Below, piece by piece: positions 45,213 to 56,728 of a stretch of DNA of 64,000 nucleotides. A model generated the notes under the pieces. That model was not told the origin of the DNA. It worked only from the letters and a program-made list of their open reading frames with translations, and did not search any database. Source of the DNA: Herbaspirillum seropedicae (GTDB taxonomy: Bacteria; Pseudomonadota; Gammaproteobacteria; Burkholderiales; Burkholderiaceae_D); assembly GCF_001040945.1 (NCBI RefSeq), contig NZ_CP011930.1, positions 1,860,001-1,924,000 of the forward strand, written 5' to 3'. Positions within the stretch are counted from its first letter, which is position 1. Every line of letters starts with the position of its first letter. A program made the position numbers and the translations under genes.

Positions 45213-46865
45213 ATGTCATTTCTGCAAAAACTGCGCGTCTCGGCACGTCTTGCGCTGCTTTCCGCGCTGTTCCTGGCCGCCATGCTGGCCATGGTGAGCT
45301 GGAACATCGTCAGTCTGCGCAGCATCAGCGCGCAAGAGCGGCAGATGTATCACGACCGCATCGAGCCCATGCAGAAGCTCAATACCGCCGCCTTGGCCAT
45401 GGCCATCCACTTCCGGCGCGGTTATTCCTACATCTATCCCAATGCCGGCGACCCCAAGTCGCGCATCGGTACGCGCGCCCTGAACCAGAAGGCCGAGGCC
45501 CAGATCCAGGAAGCCTTCGACTACCTGCAAGGCGCCGAGAAGACCGCGCAGCTGGCCCCGCTGGTGTCCGCATTGAACCAGGCCTGGCCGGCCTACAAGG
45601 AGTCGTTCCAGCGGCTCATGGACAAGGCTGACCAGGACGACCAGGCCGGCGCCCTGGCCGAGTTGCAGAAGACCACCGATCCGGCCCACGTCAAGCTGCG
45701 TGACGTGTTCCTGCAGGTGGTCAAGCTCTACGACCAGTCGGTGCAGGACCACATGAACGTCTCCGCCGAAGGTGTGGATAGCACCGCCTGGCGGCTGGTG
45801 GCGCTGCTGGCCCTGACGGTGGCGCTGGGGGTGGCCTTCAGCGTGGTGATCCAGCGCTCCATCACGCGCCAGCTGGGTGGCGAGCCGGATTATGCGGTCG
45901 ATATCGCCCAGGCCATTGCCGATGGCGACCTGGCCACGCAAGTGCGCCTGCGTGCCGGCGACCAGGGCAGTGTGCTGGCCGCCATGGAAACCATGCGCGC
46001 GCGCCTGGCCCATCTGGTGCAGGAGGTCTACAAGAGTTGCCACGCCATCGATACCGGCGCCTCCGAAATCGCCGACGGCAATCTCAATCTCAGTCAGCGT
46101 ACCGAGGAGCAGGCCTCCAACCTGGAAGAGACGGCCGCCTCCATGGAAGAACTGACCAGCACCGTCAAGCACAATGCCCAGACCGTTGCCGAAGCGGTCA
46201 AGCTGGCCGGCGACGCCAGCCAAGCGGCCGGCCATGGCGGGCAGGCGGTCTCGGGCGTGGTGGACCTGATGGGAGACATTGCATCGAGCTCGGCGCGCAT
46301 CAAGGAAATCATCGTGGTCATCGACGCCATCGCCTTCCAGACCAACATCCTGGCCTTGAACGCGGCGGTGGAAGCAGCCCGTGCCGGCGAACAGGGGCGT
46401 GGCTTTGCGGTGGTGGCATCGGAAGTGCGCACGCTGGCCCATCGTTCGGCCCAGGCCGCGCGCGAGATCAAGACGCTCATCGAAGACAGTGTCTCCAAGG
46501 TCGATGCCGGGTATAGCAAGGTGCAGGAAGCCGCTGACGCCATCGGCGAGGTCGTCACCCAGGTGCGCCATGTGTCGGGGCTGGTCAATGAGATCGGCGT
46601 GTCCACCCAGGAGCAGACCCAGGGTATCTCGCAGGTGGGCACAGCCGTGCAGCAGCTCGATGATGTGACCCAGCAGAATGCCGCGCTGGTGGAACAGTCG
46701 GCAGCGGCGGCCGAGAGCCTGAGCGCGCAAGCCAGCAAGCTGCTGGACTTGATGGGGGCCTTCAAGCTGGCCGGCCGTGAGGAGCAGGCACTACACGCGG
46801 CGCCAGCAGTTGCACCAGCACCGCTGCGGGTGCTGGCAGCCGCCCCGGCGATTGCGTTGCGCTGA
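45213..46865 (+). CDS. Transmembrane methyl-accepting chemotaxis protein
   Basis: A 550-residue receptor. TM1 is at about residues 13-33, the periplasmic 4-helix-bundle sensor at 35-190 ([19 protein letters not shown] lies in it), TM2 at about 192-212 and a HAMP domain follows. The cytoplasmic hairpin tip is [20 protein letters not shown] with [18 protein letters not shown]. There is no C-terminal NWETF pentapeptide; the tail is Ala/Pro-rich. The ligand is unknown. GGGGAGAAAAT precedes the ATG at 45213. It is monocistronic and not linked to the che-like genes at 61-64 kb. Confidence 0.93.
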   Translation: MSFLQKLRVSARLALLSALFLAAMLAMVSWNIVSLRSISAQERQMYHDRIEPMQKLNTAALAMAIHFRRGYSYIYPNAGDPKSRIGTRALNQKAEAQIQEAFDYLQGAEKTAQLAPLVSALNQAWPAYKESFQRLMDKADQDDQAGALAELQKTTDPAHVKLRDVFLQVVKLYDQSVQDHMNVSAEGVDSTAWRLVALLALTVALGVAFSVVIQRSITRQLGGEPDYAVDIAQAIADGDLATQVRLRAGDQGSVLAAMETMRARLAHLVQEVYKSCHAIDTGASEIADGNLNLSQRTEEQASNLEETAASMEELTSTVKHNAQTVAEAVKLAGDASQAAGHGGQAVSGVVDLMGDIASSSARIKEIIVVIDAIAFQTNILALNAAVEAARAGEQGRGFAVVASEVRTLAHRSAQAAREIKTLIEDSVSKVDAGYSKVQEAADAIGEVVTQVRHVSGLVNEIGVSTQEQTQGISQVGTAVQQLDDVTQQNAALVEQSAAAAESLSAQASKLLDLMGAFKLAGREEQALHAAPAVAPAPLRVLAAAPAIALR

Positions 46866-46885
46866 TCCTGGCAGTCATAAAAAAA

Positions 46886-46908
46886 GGCCGGAGAACTGGA
46901 CTCCGGCC
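46886..46908 (-). terminator. Terminator of dadA
   Basis: GGCCGGAG (46886-46893) pairs with CTCCGGCC (46901-46908); the A-run at 46878-46885 provides the T tail on the minus strand. Confidence 0.85.
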
Positions 46909-46947
46909 AAGCATTCTGCGAGGGATGCAGAAGAAACTATTTCATCC

Positions 46948-48249
46948 TCATGCGCCCGCCAGGCGCGGCGTCTGCGCGCGACCGCCGGAGGAGAGGTAGC
47001 GCTCCACCGACAGGTCTTCGTGGGCAATGGCCGGACGACGACCCGAGATCAGGTCGGCCAGCAACTGCCCCGAGCCGCAGGACATGGTCCAGCCCAGGGT
47101 GCCATGGCCGGTGTTGATGTAGAGATTGGAGACCGGCGTGGCGCCGACCACTGGGGTGCCGTCCGGGGTCATCGGGCGCAGGCCGGTCCAGAAGCTGGCC
47201 TGGGCGGTGTCGCCGGCGCCCGGGAAGAGGTCGTTGACCACCAGCTCCAGCGTGGCGCGGCGCTTGGCCTTCAAGGCGGTGTCGTAACCGACGATCTCGG
47301 CCATGCCGCCCACGCGGATGCGGTCATCGAAGCGGGTCACGGCGATCTTGTAGGTTTCGTCCAGGATGGTCGAGACCGGGGCCGCCGAGGCGTCGGTGAT
47401 GGGGACGGTGATGGAGTAGCCCTTGAGCGGATAGACCGGGATGGCCGGCAGGCCCGGCACCTCGCCCAGCAGCTGCGGCGAATACGATCCCAGCGCCACC
47501 ACATAGCTGTCCGCCTGCACCAGTTCCTTGCCACACACCACGCCAGCGATCTTGCCGCCGGCCATGGCCAGCGCATCGATGTCCACGCCGTAGCGGAACT
47601 TCACGCCGATCTGTTCTGCCATCGTCGCCAGCCGGGTGGTGAAGAGCTGGCAATCGCCAGTCTCGTCATTGGGCAGGCGCAGGCCGCCGGTGAGCTTGTC
47701 GCGCACCTTGGCCAGCGCCGGTTCGGCATTGCCCAACTGGTCCGGGGTCAGCAGTTCGAAGGGAACGCCGGCTTCCTTGAGCACGGCGATATCCTTGGCC
47801 GCGCCTTCCAACTGCTCCTGGCTGCGGAACAGTTGCAGGGTGCCTTGCTGGCGGCCTTCATAGGGAATGCCGACGTCGGCACGCAGGTCGCGCAGGCAGT
47901 CGCGGCTGTATTCGGCCAGGCGCACCATGCGTTCCTTGTTGACGGCGTAACGCTCGGCATTGCAGTTGCGCAGCATCTGCCACATCCAGCGCAGCTGGTT
48001 GAAGCTGCCGTCGAGGCGGATGGCCAGCGGGGCGTGCTCCTGGAACATCCACTTGATGGCCTTCAACGGAATGCCCGGGGCGGCCCAGGGCGATGCATAA
48101 CCCGGGGAGATCTGGCCGGCGTTGCCGAACGAGGTTTCCAGCGCCGGGCCGGGCTGGCGGTCCAGCACGGTGACGTCGTGGCCGGCGCGGGCCAGATACC
48201 AGGCGCTGGTGACGCCGATGACACCGCTTCCAAGAATGACCACACGCAT
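46948..48249 (-). CDS. dadA: D-amino acid dehydrogenase small subunit
   Basis: A 433-residue FAD protein oxidising D-alanine and other D-amino acids to keto acids and passing electrons to the respiratory chain. [20 protein letters not shown] at the N-terminus is the Rossmann FAD motif, [21 protein letters not shown] and [16 protein letters not shown] are DadA hallmarks, and [23 protein letters not shown] closes the DAO domain. It is divergent from an Lrp-type regulator by 181 bp of AT-rich DNA, matching the dadA-dadR layout of other proteobacteria. No dadX racemase gene follows. Confidence 0.95.
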   Translation of the reverse strand: MRVVILGSGVIGVTSAWYLARAGHDVTVLDRQPGPALETSFGNAGQISPGYASPWAAPGIPLKAIKWMFQEHAPLAIRLDGSFNQLRWMWQMLRNCNAERYAVNKERMVRLAEYSRDCLRDLRADVGIPYEGRQQGTLQLFRSQEQLEGAAKDIAVLKEAGVPFELLTPDQLGNAEPALAKVRDKLTGGLRLPNDETGDCQLFTTRLATMAEQIGVKFRYGVDIDALAMAGGKIAGVVCGKELVQADSYVVALGSYSPQLLGEVPGLPAIPVYPLKGYSITVPITDASAAPVSTILDETYKIAVTRFDDRIRVGGMAEIVGYDTALKAKRRATLELVVNDLFPGAGDTAQASFWTGLRPMTPDGTPVVGATPVSNLYINTGHGTLGWTMSCGSGQLLADLISGRRPAIAHEDLSVERYLSSGGRAQTPRLAGA

Positions 48250-48430
48250 GCTGACTCCCCGTTTTGAAATGTTGACGCTGCCAAGTGCTGTTGAAACAGA
48301 TGAAATAGATGAATTGGTCGATTGGCAGAAGATTCAGCTATGATAGGAGCGAATATGTAGTGTTTGTTCACGTATTTATCCGGTGTTTTATGAAGTTTTC
48401 TTGTAAAGCGCCCCGAAACAGGAAAATCTC

Positions 48431-48919
48431 ATGAGAACTCAGCAACAGTCCGTCCGTACCCTGGACAAGCTCGATCACCGCATCCTGGCCGTGCTGCAAA
48501 AGGATGGCCGCATCTCCATGAAGGAGCTGGGCGAGCAGGTCGGGTTGTCGGTGACGCCCTGTATCGAGCGGGTCCGGCGCATGGAGCGCGATGGCGTCAT
48601 CACCGGCTATTACGCCCGCGTCAATCCGGAGTCGCTGGGCGCGACGCTGCTGGTGTTCGTGGAGATCACGCTGAACCACAAGTCCGGCAACATGTTCGAG
48701 CAGTTCCGGCGCGAAGTGCTGCGCATCCCCGAGGTGCAGGAATGCCACCTGGTCTCGGGCGATTTCGACTACCTGATCAAGGCCCGTATCCGGGGCATGG
48801 CCGAATACCGCAAGCTGCTGGGGGACATCCTCTTGCAGTTGCCGGGGGCGGCGCAGTCCAAGAGCTATGTGGTGATGGAAGAGATCAAGGAAACCCTGGC
48901 GCTGCCGCTGGATGATTGA
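48431..48919 (+). CDS. Lrp/AsnC-family regulator (next to dadA)
   Basis: A 162-residue regulator. The HTH is KDGRISMKELGEQVGLSVTPCIERVRRMER, and the RAM domain contains FVEITLNHKSGNMFEQF and ECHLVSGDFDYLIKARIRGM. TPCIERVRRMER is the wording of Lrp/DadR-type proteins. Position predicts control of dadA by alanine or another amino acid. It differs from the hppD-linked Lrp paralogue in the HTH and is not a recent copy of it. Confidence 0.92.
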   Translation: MRTQQQSVRTLDKLDHRILAVLQKDGRISMKELGEQVGLSVTPCIERVRRMERDGVITGYYARVNPESLGATLLVFVEITLNHKSGNMFEQFRREVLRIPEVQECHLVSGDFDYLIKARIRGMAEYRKLLGDILLQLPGAAQSKSYVVMEEIKETLALPLDD

Positions 48920-49096
48920 GCGCCAAGACTGAGCGCAAAAGCGGTGCGGATAAAGCGGGGCCGGCGCGAGGGACGTTTGCGCGGGCAGGTTGACAAGCAC
49001 TGTACTTGAATCGGCCGGATGCTCCTGTGCATTCCGGAGCCTGCCGGTGTGTCCTAGACTTCACCTACACTGGACTCCACTCCGACCCGAGACATC

Positions 49097-51424
<2,328 letters not shown>

Positions 51425-51436
51425 AGGGAGGGCAGC

Positions 51437-51721
51437 ATGAGTGTGATTGACATGCCGGCCCAGCAAGATGCTGACCTGCAGGCGCGTGCACAGCAGATGG
51501 GCGTGCCGCCCGAGGTGCTGCTGATCGTCGAAACCCTGCAGGCCGATGCCGAGGAGAAGGAGGGCGGGGCGCTGTCGCTGGCGCGCCTGTCCAAGCGTAC
51601 GCAATTGCGTATGAGCACCTTGCGGCGGTTTTTGTCGGCGCTGGAAGAGGCCGGCGTGGTGAAGGTCGAGATGAATGAGGATGGGACTGGCAGCGTTAGT
51701 TTGCTGGTGTCTCCTCAGTAA
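51437..51721 (+). CDS. Small helical protein following the YdeP-like enzyme
   Basis: A 94-residue protein whose second half (SLARLSKRTQLRMSTLRRFLSALEEAGVVKVE) reads as a winged-helix HTH, ending in GTGSVSLLVSPQ. Only 12 bp separate it from the molybdoenzyme gene, with AGGGAGGGCAGC before its ATG, so it is co-expressed. It may be an accessory or regulatory partner of the enzyme; no family name is recognised. The REP-like inverted repeat follows it. Confidence 0.7.
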   Translation: MSVIDMPAQQDADLQARAQQMGVPPEVLLIVETLQADAEEKEGGALSLARLSKRTQLRMSTLRRFLSALEEAGVVKVEMNEDGTGSVSLLVSPQ

Positions 51722-51743
51722 GTAAGTGCGGCGTGGGGCGCGT

Positions 51744-51870
51744 CTTCGATACGGCGCGCTGCGCCTACTCAGTCCGAACGGTTTTTTCTGTGCGTCGGTT
51801 CCACCAAAAACCGTTCGGACTGAGTAGGCGCGACAGCGCCGTATCGAAGCCTGTCCTGAGCTCGCCGAAG
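51744..51870. repeat. REP-like inverted repeat between convergent genes
   Basis: A 43-bp left arm (51744-51786, CTTCGATACGGCGC to CGAACGGTTTTT) and a 44-bp right arm (51806-51849) form a near-perfect inverted repeat with a 19-base spacer. The core CCGTTCGGACTGAGTAGG and CTTCGATACG words also occur in the repeats at 7021 and 7223. It is followed by CTGTCCTGAGCTCGCCGAAG, a common bacterial REP word. The T- and A-runs flanking the loop let it act as a bidirectional terminator. Confidence 0.85.
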
Positions 51871-51889
51871 GGGCGCTCCGCACGCAAAT

Positions 51890-53332
51890 TCACCCCGCCA
51901 GTTCCTCCACCAGTTTCCCTACCAGTTTCAAGGCCTGCTCGGTCTCCTTGGACCAGGCATAGCTGTAGTTGAGTCGGATGAAATGACTGTAGCGGTTGGT
52001 CGCCGCAAAGATGCGTCCCGGCGCCACCGTGATCCCCAGCGCCAGGCTGCGGCGATACAACTCCATCGCATCGACCCCCTGCGGCAACTCCACCCACAAC
52101 ACGTAACCACCTTGCGGTTCGGACACCTGCGTGCCAGCCGGGAAGAAGCGCAGCACGAAGTGCCGCATCATGTCGCGCTGCTGGGCAAAGGCGCGGCGCA
52201 CCCGCCGCAGGTGGCGTTCGTAGCCGCCCTGGGTGAGGTATTCGGCAATGGCCCGTTGCGGGGCCGTCGGCGTGGCCAGGGTGTTGAGGAACTTGAGCTT
52301 TTCCACCTGCGCCCGGTAGCGGCCTGGCATGGCCCAGCCGATGCGATAGGCCGAGGTCAGGCTCTTGGAAAACGACGAGCAGTGCAGCACCAGGCCGTCG
52401 CGGTCGTAGTTCTTCAGCGAAGAGGGGTGGGCATTGCCGTAATACAGCTCGCTGTAGACAGCGTTTTCGATGACCGGCATCTGGTGCTGCTCGGCCAGGC
52501 GCACCAGCCTTTCCTTTTCGCTGTCCGGCATCTGGAAGCCCAGCGGATTCTGGAAGTTGGGCATCACCATGCAGGCAGCGATGGCTTGCGTCTTCATCCG
52601 TTCTTCCAGCGCGCCCACGTCGATGCCGCGTTGCGGATCGGTCGGGATTTCCAGCGCCCGCATGCCCAGCCGCTCGATGGCGTGCAGCATGGCGTAGAAG
52701 GTCGGGGTCTCCACGGCAATGGTGTCGCCGGGGCGGGCCACGGCCTGCAGGCACAGATTGATGGCCTCGGTCGCACCGACGGTGATGACGATTTCCTCGG
52801 GGTCCACCTTCAGGCCGTTTTCCAGGTAACGCCGGGCGATCTGGCGCAGCAGTTCGGGGTGGCCCGGCGGCAGGTCGTCGAACACGCTGGACTGGCTGGC
52901 ATGGCGGGCGATGCGCCCTGCATACTGGGCCAGCCGGTGCGAGGGAAACAGCGCCGGGTTAGGGTAGGGCGAACCCAGCGGCACGGTGCCGTCCTGCTGG
53001 ATGGTCTTGAGCGTGGCCAGCACCAGCCGGCTCACATCGACCTCGGTCGATTCCTGCCAGGCCGGATGGTCTTCGCGCGAGGTGGTGCGCAGCGCCGGCT
53101 TGGGCGGCGCTTCGGGCTGTTCGCGCACGAAGTAGCCGGACTGCGGCTGGCTCTCGATGATGCCGCGGCTTTCCAGTAGTTCGTAGGCGCGCACCACGGT
53201 GGTGACGCTGACCTTGTGCTGCTGGCTGGCGATGCGTACCGAAGCGATGCGCTCGCCCGGGCGCAGCACGCCGTCGCGGATGGAGGCCGCGAGCTGGTCG
53301 GCAAATTGTTTGTAAAGAGGCGTGACGGCCAT
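51890..53332 (-). CDS. MocR/PdxR-type GntR regulator with aminotransferase domain
   Basis: A 480-residue protein: N-terminal GntR winged helix (residues 8-78, RPGERIASVRIASQQHKVSVTTVVRAYELLE) fused to a fold-type-I aminotransferase domain (about 110-475). The PLP-lysine motif is CSSFSKSLTSAYRIGW, and PNFQNPLGFQMPDSEK carries the co-factor-ring contacts. MocR proteins use PLP as a sensor. It is divergent from a glutathione transferase gene by 58 bp, so control of that gene is a natural inference. Confidence 0.92.
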   Translation of the reverse strand: MAVTPLYKQFADQLAASIRDGVLRPGERIASVRIASQQHKVSVTTVVRAYELLESRGIIESQPQSGYFVREQPEAPPKPALRTTSREDHPAWQESTEVDVSRLVLATLKTIQQDGTVPLGSPYPNPALFPSHRLAQYAGRIARHASQSSVFDDLPPGHPELLRQIARRYLENGLKVDPEEIVITVGATEAINLCLQAVARPGDTIAVETPTFYAMLHAIERLGMRALEIPTDPQRGIDVGALEERMKTQAIAACMVMPNFQNPLGFQMPDSEKERLVRLAEQHQMPVIENAVYSELYYGNAHPSSLKNYDRDGLVLHCSSFSKSLTSAYRIGWAMPGRYRAQVEKLKFLNTLATPTAPQRAIAEYLTQGGYERHLRRVRRAFAQQRDMMRHFVLRFFPAGTQVSEPQGGYVLWVELPQGVDAMELYRRSLALGITVAPGRIFAATNRYSHFIRLNYSYAWSKETEQALKLVGKLVEELAG

Positions 53333-53390
53333 GGGGCGGGTTTCTTGATGGTGTTAGAGTTGTTGCCTCGCATTTTACAAGGACCGCGCC

Positions 53391-54062
53391 ATGATCACCG
53401 TGCATCACCTGAACAACTCCCGCTCCCAGCGCGTGCTGTGGCTGCTGGAAGAGCTGGGGCTGGACTACGAGATCAAGTTCTACCAGCGCGACCCCAAGAC
53501 CATGCTGGCCCCGCCGGAGCTGCTGAAGGTGCATCCGCTGGGCAAGTCGCCGGTCATCACCGATGGCGAGCTGACGGTGGCCGAGTCCGGCAACATCATC
53601 GAATACCTGCTGGAACGCTACGGCGCCCACAGCGGCCTCCTGCCCGCGTCCGGGACGCCAGAGCGCCTGCGTTACCGCTACTGGCTGCACTTCGCCGAGG
53701 GATCGGCGATGCCTTGGCTGGTGATGCAACTGATCTTCGCCAAGATGCCCAAGGCGGTGCCGACGCTGATCCGCCCGATCGCCAGGATGCTGGCCGAAGG
53801 CATGCGCAGCCGCGTGGTGGCGCCGCAGCAAGAGCGCCAGTTACGCTTCATGGAGGACGAGCTGGGCCAGCAGGGCTGGTTTGCCGGGGCGCAGTTCAGC
53901 GGGGCCGACATCCAGATGAGTTTCCCGGTGGAAGCCCTGCGCGCCCGTGGCGGCCTGGATGGACGTTATCCCAACCTGCTCAAGTACCTCGAGGCCATCC
54001 ATGCCCGTCCCGCCTACCAGCGGGCGCTGGAAAAGGGCGGTCCCTACGAATTGCTGCGCTGA
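53391..54062 (+). CDS. Glutathione S-transferase
   Basis: A 223-residue cytosolic transferase. The thioredoxin-like N-terminal domain (1-78) has HHLNNSRSQRVLWLLEELG, with Ser as the probable catalytic residue near position 8-9, and the ESGNIIEYLLERYG loop that binds the gamma-glutamyl group. The helical C-terminal domain follows. The substrate is unknown. It faces the MocR-type regulator across 58 bp. Confidence 0.9.
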   Translation: MITVHHLNNSRSQRVLWLLEELGLDYEIKFYQRDPKTMLAPPELLKVHPLGKSPVITDGELTVAESGNIIEYLLERYGAHSGLLPASGTPERLRYRYWLHFAEGSAMPWLVMQLIFAKMPKAVPTLIRPIARMLAEGMRSRVVAPQQERQLRFMEDELGQQGWFAGAQFSGADIQMSFPVEALRARGGLDGRYPNLLKYLEAIHARPAYQRALEKGGPYELLR

Positions 54063-54187
54063 GGACGTCCGGGCCGGCGCGCCTGATACCGGGCCAGGGG
54101 ACAAGGATGCGCCGGGTTTGACGCGATTTGCCTTTTCTCCCTGTTGCAGGAGAGAATGTCACGTCAAATCATTGAGATAAGAACAAC

Positions 54188-55516
54188 ATGAGCATATTCA
54201 CCAGTCTGCTGCTGATCCTGCTCCTGGTCGTGGTCAGCGCCTTTCTTTCCTGCGCCGAGATTTCCATTGCCGCCTCGCGCAAGATCCGCCTGGAAATGAT
54301 GTCCAAGGAAGGCGTACACAATGCCGACCGCGTCCTGTCCCTGCAGGCGCAACCGGGCAATTTCTTCACCGTCGTCCAGATCGGCCTGAACGCCGTCGCC
54401 ATCCTCGGCGGTGTGGTGGGCGAACCCGCCCTCACGCCCCACATGCGCGAGATCATCAGCAGCTTCTATATCGGTCCCTGGCTGGAAAACGCCAGCTTCG
54501 CCATGTCTTTCCTGGTGGTGACGGCCTTCTTCATCCTCTTTGCCGACCTCATGCCCAAGCGCCTGGCCATGGTGGCGCCGGAGCGCGCAGCGGTGGCGCT
54601 GGTCAAGCCCATGTTGCTGCTGGAGACGCTGTTCAAGCCCCTGGTGTGGTTCTTCAACAGCCTGTCGAAATGGATCTTCACCCTGTTCGGCCTGCCGCAG
54701 GTGCGCCAGGAAGTGATCACGCCCAACGAGATCCACGCCATGGTCGATGCCGGCGCCCAGGCCGGCGTGCTGCTCACGCAGGAGCATCACCTGATCGAAA
54801 ACGTGTTCGAGCTGGAAAGCCGTTACGTACCCTCGGCCATGACGCCGCGCGACAGCATCGTCTACTTCCTGCTCACCGATAGCGAGGCGACGATACGCCA
54901 GAAGATCATCGACCATCCGCACTCGCGCTTCCTGGTCTGCGATGGTCACATCGATGCCGTGCTGGGCTATATCGACAGCAAGGATGTGCTCAAGCGCCTG
55001 CTCAAGGGCGAACAGTTCTCGCTGGCCGACAAAGGCCTGGTGCATCCTCCGCTGTCTATTCCCGACAGCCTGAACTTGTGGGAAGTGCTGGAGCGGATGA
55101 AGGCCATGGATGAAGACCTGGCCATCGTCGTCAACGAATATGCGCTGGTGGTGGGCATCATCAGCATCACCGATGTCACCGGCGTGCTCATGGGCAATCT
55201 GCTGGCCATCACCGAAGAAGAGCAGCAGATCGTGCGGCGCGACGAGAATTCCTGGCTCATGGATGGCTTGACGCCCTTGAACGACGTCATGAGCGAGCTC
55301 GACATCGATGAATATCCCAACCCGGTGGGCTATGAGACCTTGTCGGGCTTCATCATGTACATGCTGCGCAAGATTCCCAAGAAGACCGATTTCGTGCTCT
55401 TTGCCGAATTCAAGTTCGAGGTGGTCGATATCGAAGGCAATCGCATCAACCAGTTGCTGGTGACCCGTTTCAAGCAGGACAAGAGCGAGAAGGACGCAGC
55501 GCCGCTTCGGGATTGA
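54188..55516 (+). CDS. CNNM/CorC-HlyC-type CBS-domain membrane protein
   Basis: A 442-residue inner-membrane protein. DUF21 with about four hydrophobic segments occupies residues 1-190 (SAFLSCAEISIAASRKIRLE is the family motif), followed by two CBS domains (about 215-335) and a CorC_HlyC C-terminal domain (about 350-430, LDIDEYPNPVGYETLSGFIMYML). Such proteins act in magnesium or cobalt efflux or resistance; the hemolysin name is historical. No transporter gene lies beside it. It is probably terminated at 55673. Confidence 0.88.
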   Translation: MSIFTSLLLILLLVVVSAFLSCAEISIAASRKIRLEMMSKEGVHNADRVLSLQAQPGNFFTVVQIGLNAVAILGGVVGEPALTPHMREIISSFYIGPWLENASFAMSFLVVTAFFILFADLMPKRLAMVAPERAAVALVKPMLLLETLFKPLVWFFNSLSKWIFTLFGLPQVRQEVITPNEIHAMVDAGAQAGVLLTQEHHLIENVFELESRYVPSAMTPRDSIVYFLLTDSEATIRQKIIDHPHSRFLVCDGHIDAVLGYIDSKDVLKRLLKGEQFSLADKGLVHPPLSIPDSLNLWEVLERMKAMDEDLAIVVNEYALVVGIISITDVTGVLMGNLLAITEEEQQIVRRDENSWLMDGLTPLNDVMSELDIDEYPNPVGYETLSGFIMYMLRKIPKKTDFVLFAEFKFEVVDIEGNRINQLLVTRFKQDKSEKDAAPLRD

Positions 55517-55569
55517 TGTTTTTCAGAGTTTTCTTATTTTCACTCCTCGCTGCTTAAAAGATACTTCGA

Positions 55570-55706
55570 TCGGTCGTCTGCTCGTGATACTGGTACGCGG
55601 GGAAAGCAGGCGACCAATGTCGTAAAGGTAGCAAGTGAGTAAGTAGTAACGTAGCAGAGGTAGTCGTGGGTAAAGCCCGCATCCGAAAGGATGCGGGCTT
55701 TTTTGT
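55570..55706 (+). ncRNA. Structured 3' region or candidate small RNA
   Basis: A long-range hairpin, GGTCGTCTGCT (55572-55582) with AGCAGGCGACC (55605-55615, one wobble pair), is followed by a Gly/Val-codon-poor spacer and a perfect terminator. The preceding AT-rich stretch could hold a promoter. Equally it may be the 3' UTR of the CBS-domain gene. Confidence 0.3.
55673..55706 (+). terminator. Strong terminator
   Basis: AAGCCCGCATCC (55673-55684) pairs perfectly with GGATGCGGGCTT (55689-55700), with a GAAA tetraloop and TTTTTTG tail. Confidence 0.92.
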
Positions 55707-56216
55707 TGCGCCTTCACTTCAGGCCATGGCTGCCTGCGGGCAACCTTGCAGCCGTGCTGCCTTGCTGCCATGGTGCCTTGGCGCCGACCATGGGGCGTTG
55801 CTTTTCTTATTCTCCTTTTGGTATTTGTATATTCTGTATTTATTGGTGATATCTGTGATTATTTGTCACAATATCACTAGAAATCTCAAAATATAGCAGA
55901 TTTTAGTTGTATTTTTGATTCCAAAAAGTATTAAAAGTAAAAAATATTAAAGTTTTTCCGCAATCAGTCTATAATTTTTCCAACAGCTTATCGGTGTTGT
56001 TGCCACGCAGGATCACGACGCCTTGGGGTCACGGACAAAGGCGTTGCGAGAGGAGGCTGTGCCAAGCGCGGGATCTTGGACGTTGGGTGCAGGGCGCCGG
56101 CGGTCGAACGATGCGCTTGAGCGGCGTCCTCGTCGAGGCAGGGACCGGTTATCCACCGGTCCGGCTTTGATTGAAGTGAGCGTTGGCAAATGGGGAACGC
56201 GCTTACATAAATAAAA
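55707..56216 (+). promoter_or_regulatory. AT-rich region upstream of the GAF gene
   Basis: No gene is seen in these 510 bp. 55800-55985 is the most AT-rich stretch of the window, with many T- and A-runs. TTAAAG (55947-55952), 17 bp, TATAAT (55970-55975) is the best promoter-like match I found, pointing to the GAF gene or to a leader RNA of about 230 bases. The segment 56000-56200 is GC-rich but has no ribosome site before its open frames. Confidence 0.45.
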
Positions 56217-56660
56217 ATGAATGACATGCAATCTGAAGAGCGATTCCGGCGGCTGAACTGGCTAGCTAGCGAATTGCTCGATGTACCGATGTCGTTGATT
56301 GGACTTGTTGCTTCCGAGACCGTGATTTGGCACGGCCCGGTCGGCCTGCATGTCGAAGAAACCACTCGGCCCTGTGCTTTTGTCGAGCACACGCTGCTGC
56401 ACGAGGGTGTTTTTCTCGTGCCGGATGCGAGCAAGGATCCACGTTTCAGCGACCACAGTCTGGTCACGGGAGCGCCGTTCGTGCGCTGCTTTGCCGGCAT
56501 GCGCTTGCGCTTGAATAACGGTGTCGTCTTCGGCGCGCTGTGCGTGATGGATACCGAGCCGCGCATTTTCCGCGCCCGTGAAATACGGACTTTCGAGGGC
56601 TTGGCGCAGATCGCCGAGGATATTTATCGCCTGTTTCTGTTTGAACGCCAATCCCATTAG
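56217..56660 (+). CDS. Stand-alone GAF-domain protein
   Basis: A 147-residue protein that is one GAF domain: FRRLNWLASELLDVPMSLIGLV, FVEHTLLHEGVFLVPDASKDPRFS, GAPFVRCFAGMRLRLNNGVVFGALCVMDTEPR and a final helix. There is no output domain and no signal peptide. The same domain, with many shared words such as LTWLASELLDAPISLI and GSLCVIDTEPRI, forms the C-terminal half of the protein at 59177, so the two are paralogues. The ligand is unknown; GAF domains bind cyclic nucleotides, haem, bilins or small molecules. It may form a sensor for the adjacent PLP enzyme. Confidence 0.82.
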   Translation: MNDMQSEERFRRLNWLASELLDVPMSLIGLVASETVIWHGPVGLHVEETTRPCAFVEHTLLHEGVFLVPDASKDPRFSDHSLVTGAPFVRCFAGMRLRLNNGVVFGALCVMDTEPRIFRAREIRTFEGLAQIAEDIYRLFLFERQSH

Positions 56661-56728
56661 CCAGCACGCCAGCCTGTCCTTGACCATCATTGCTCGCTCC
56701 AGAAGATCACACGTACACATCATTGACC

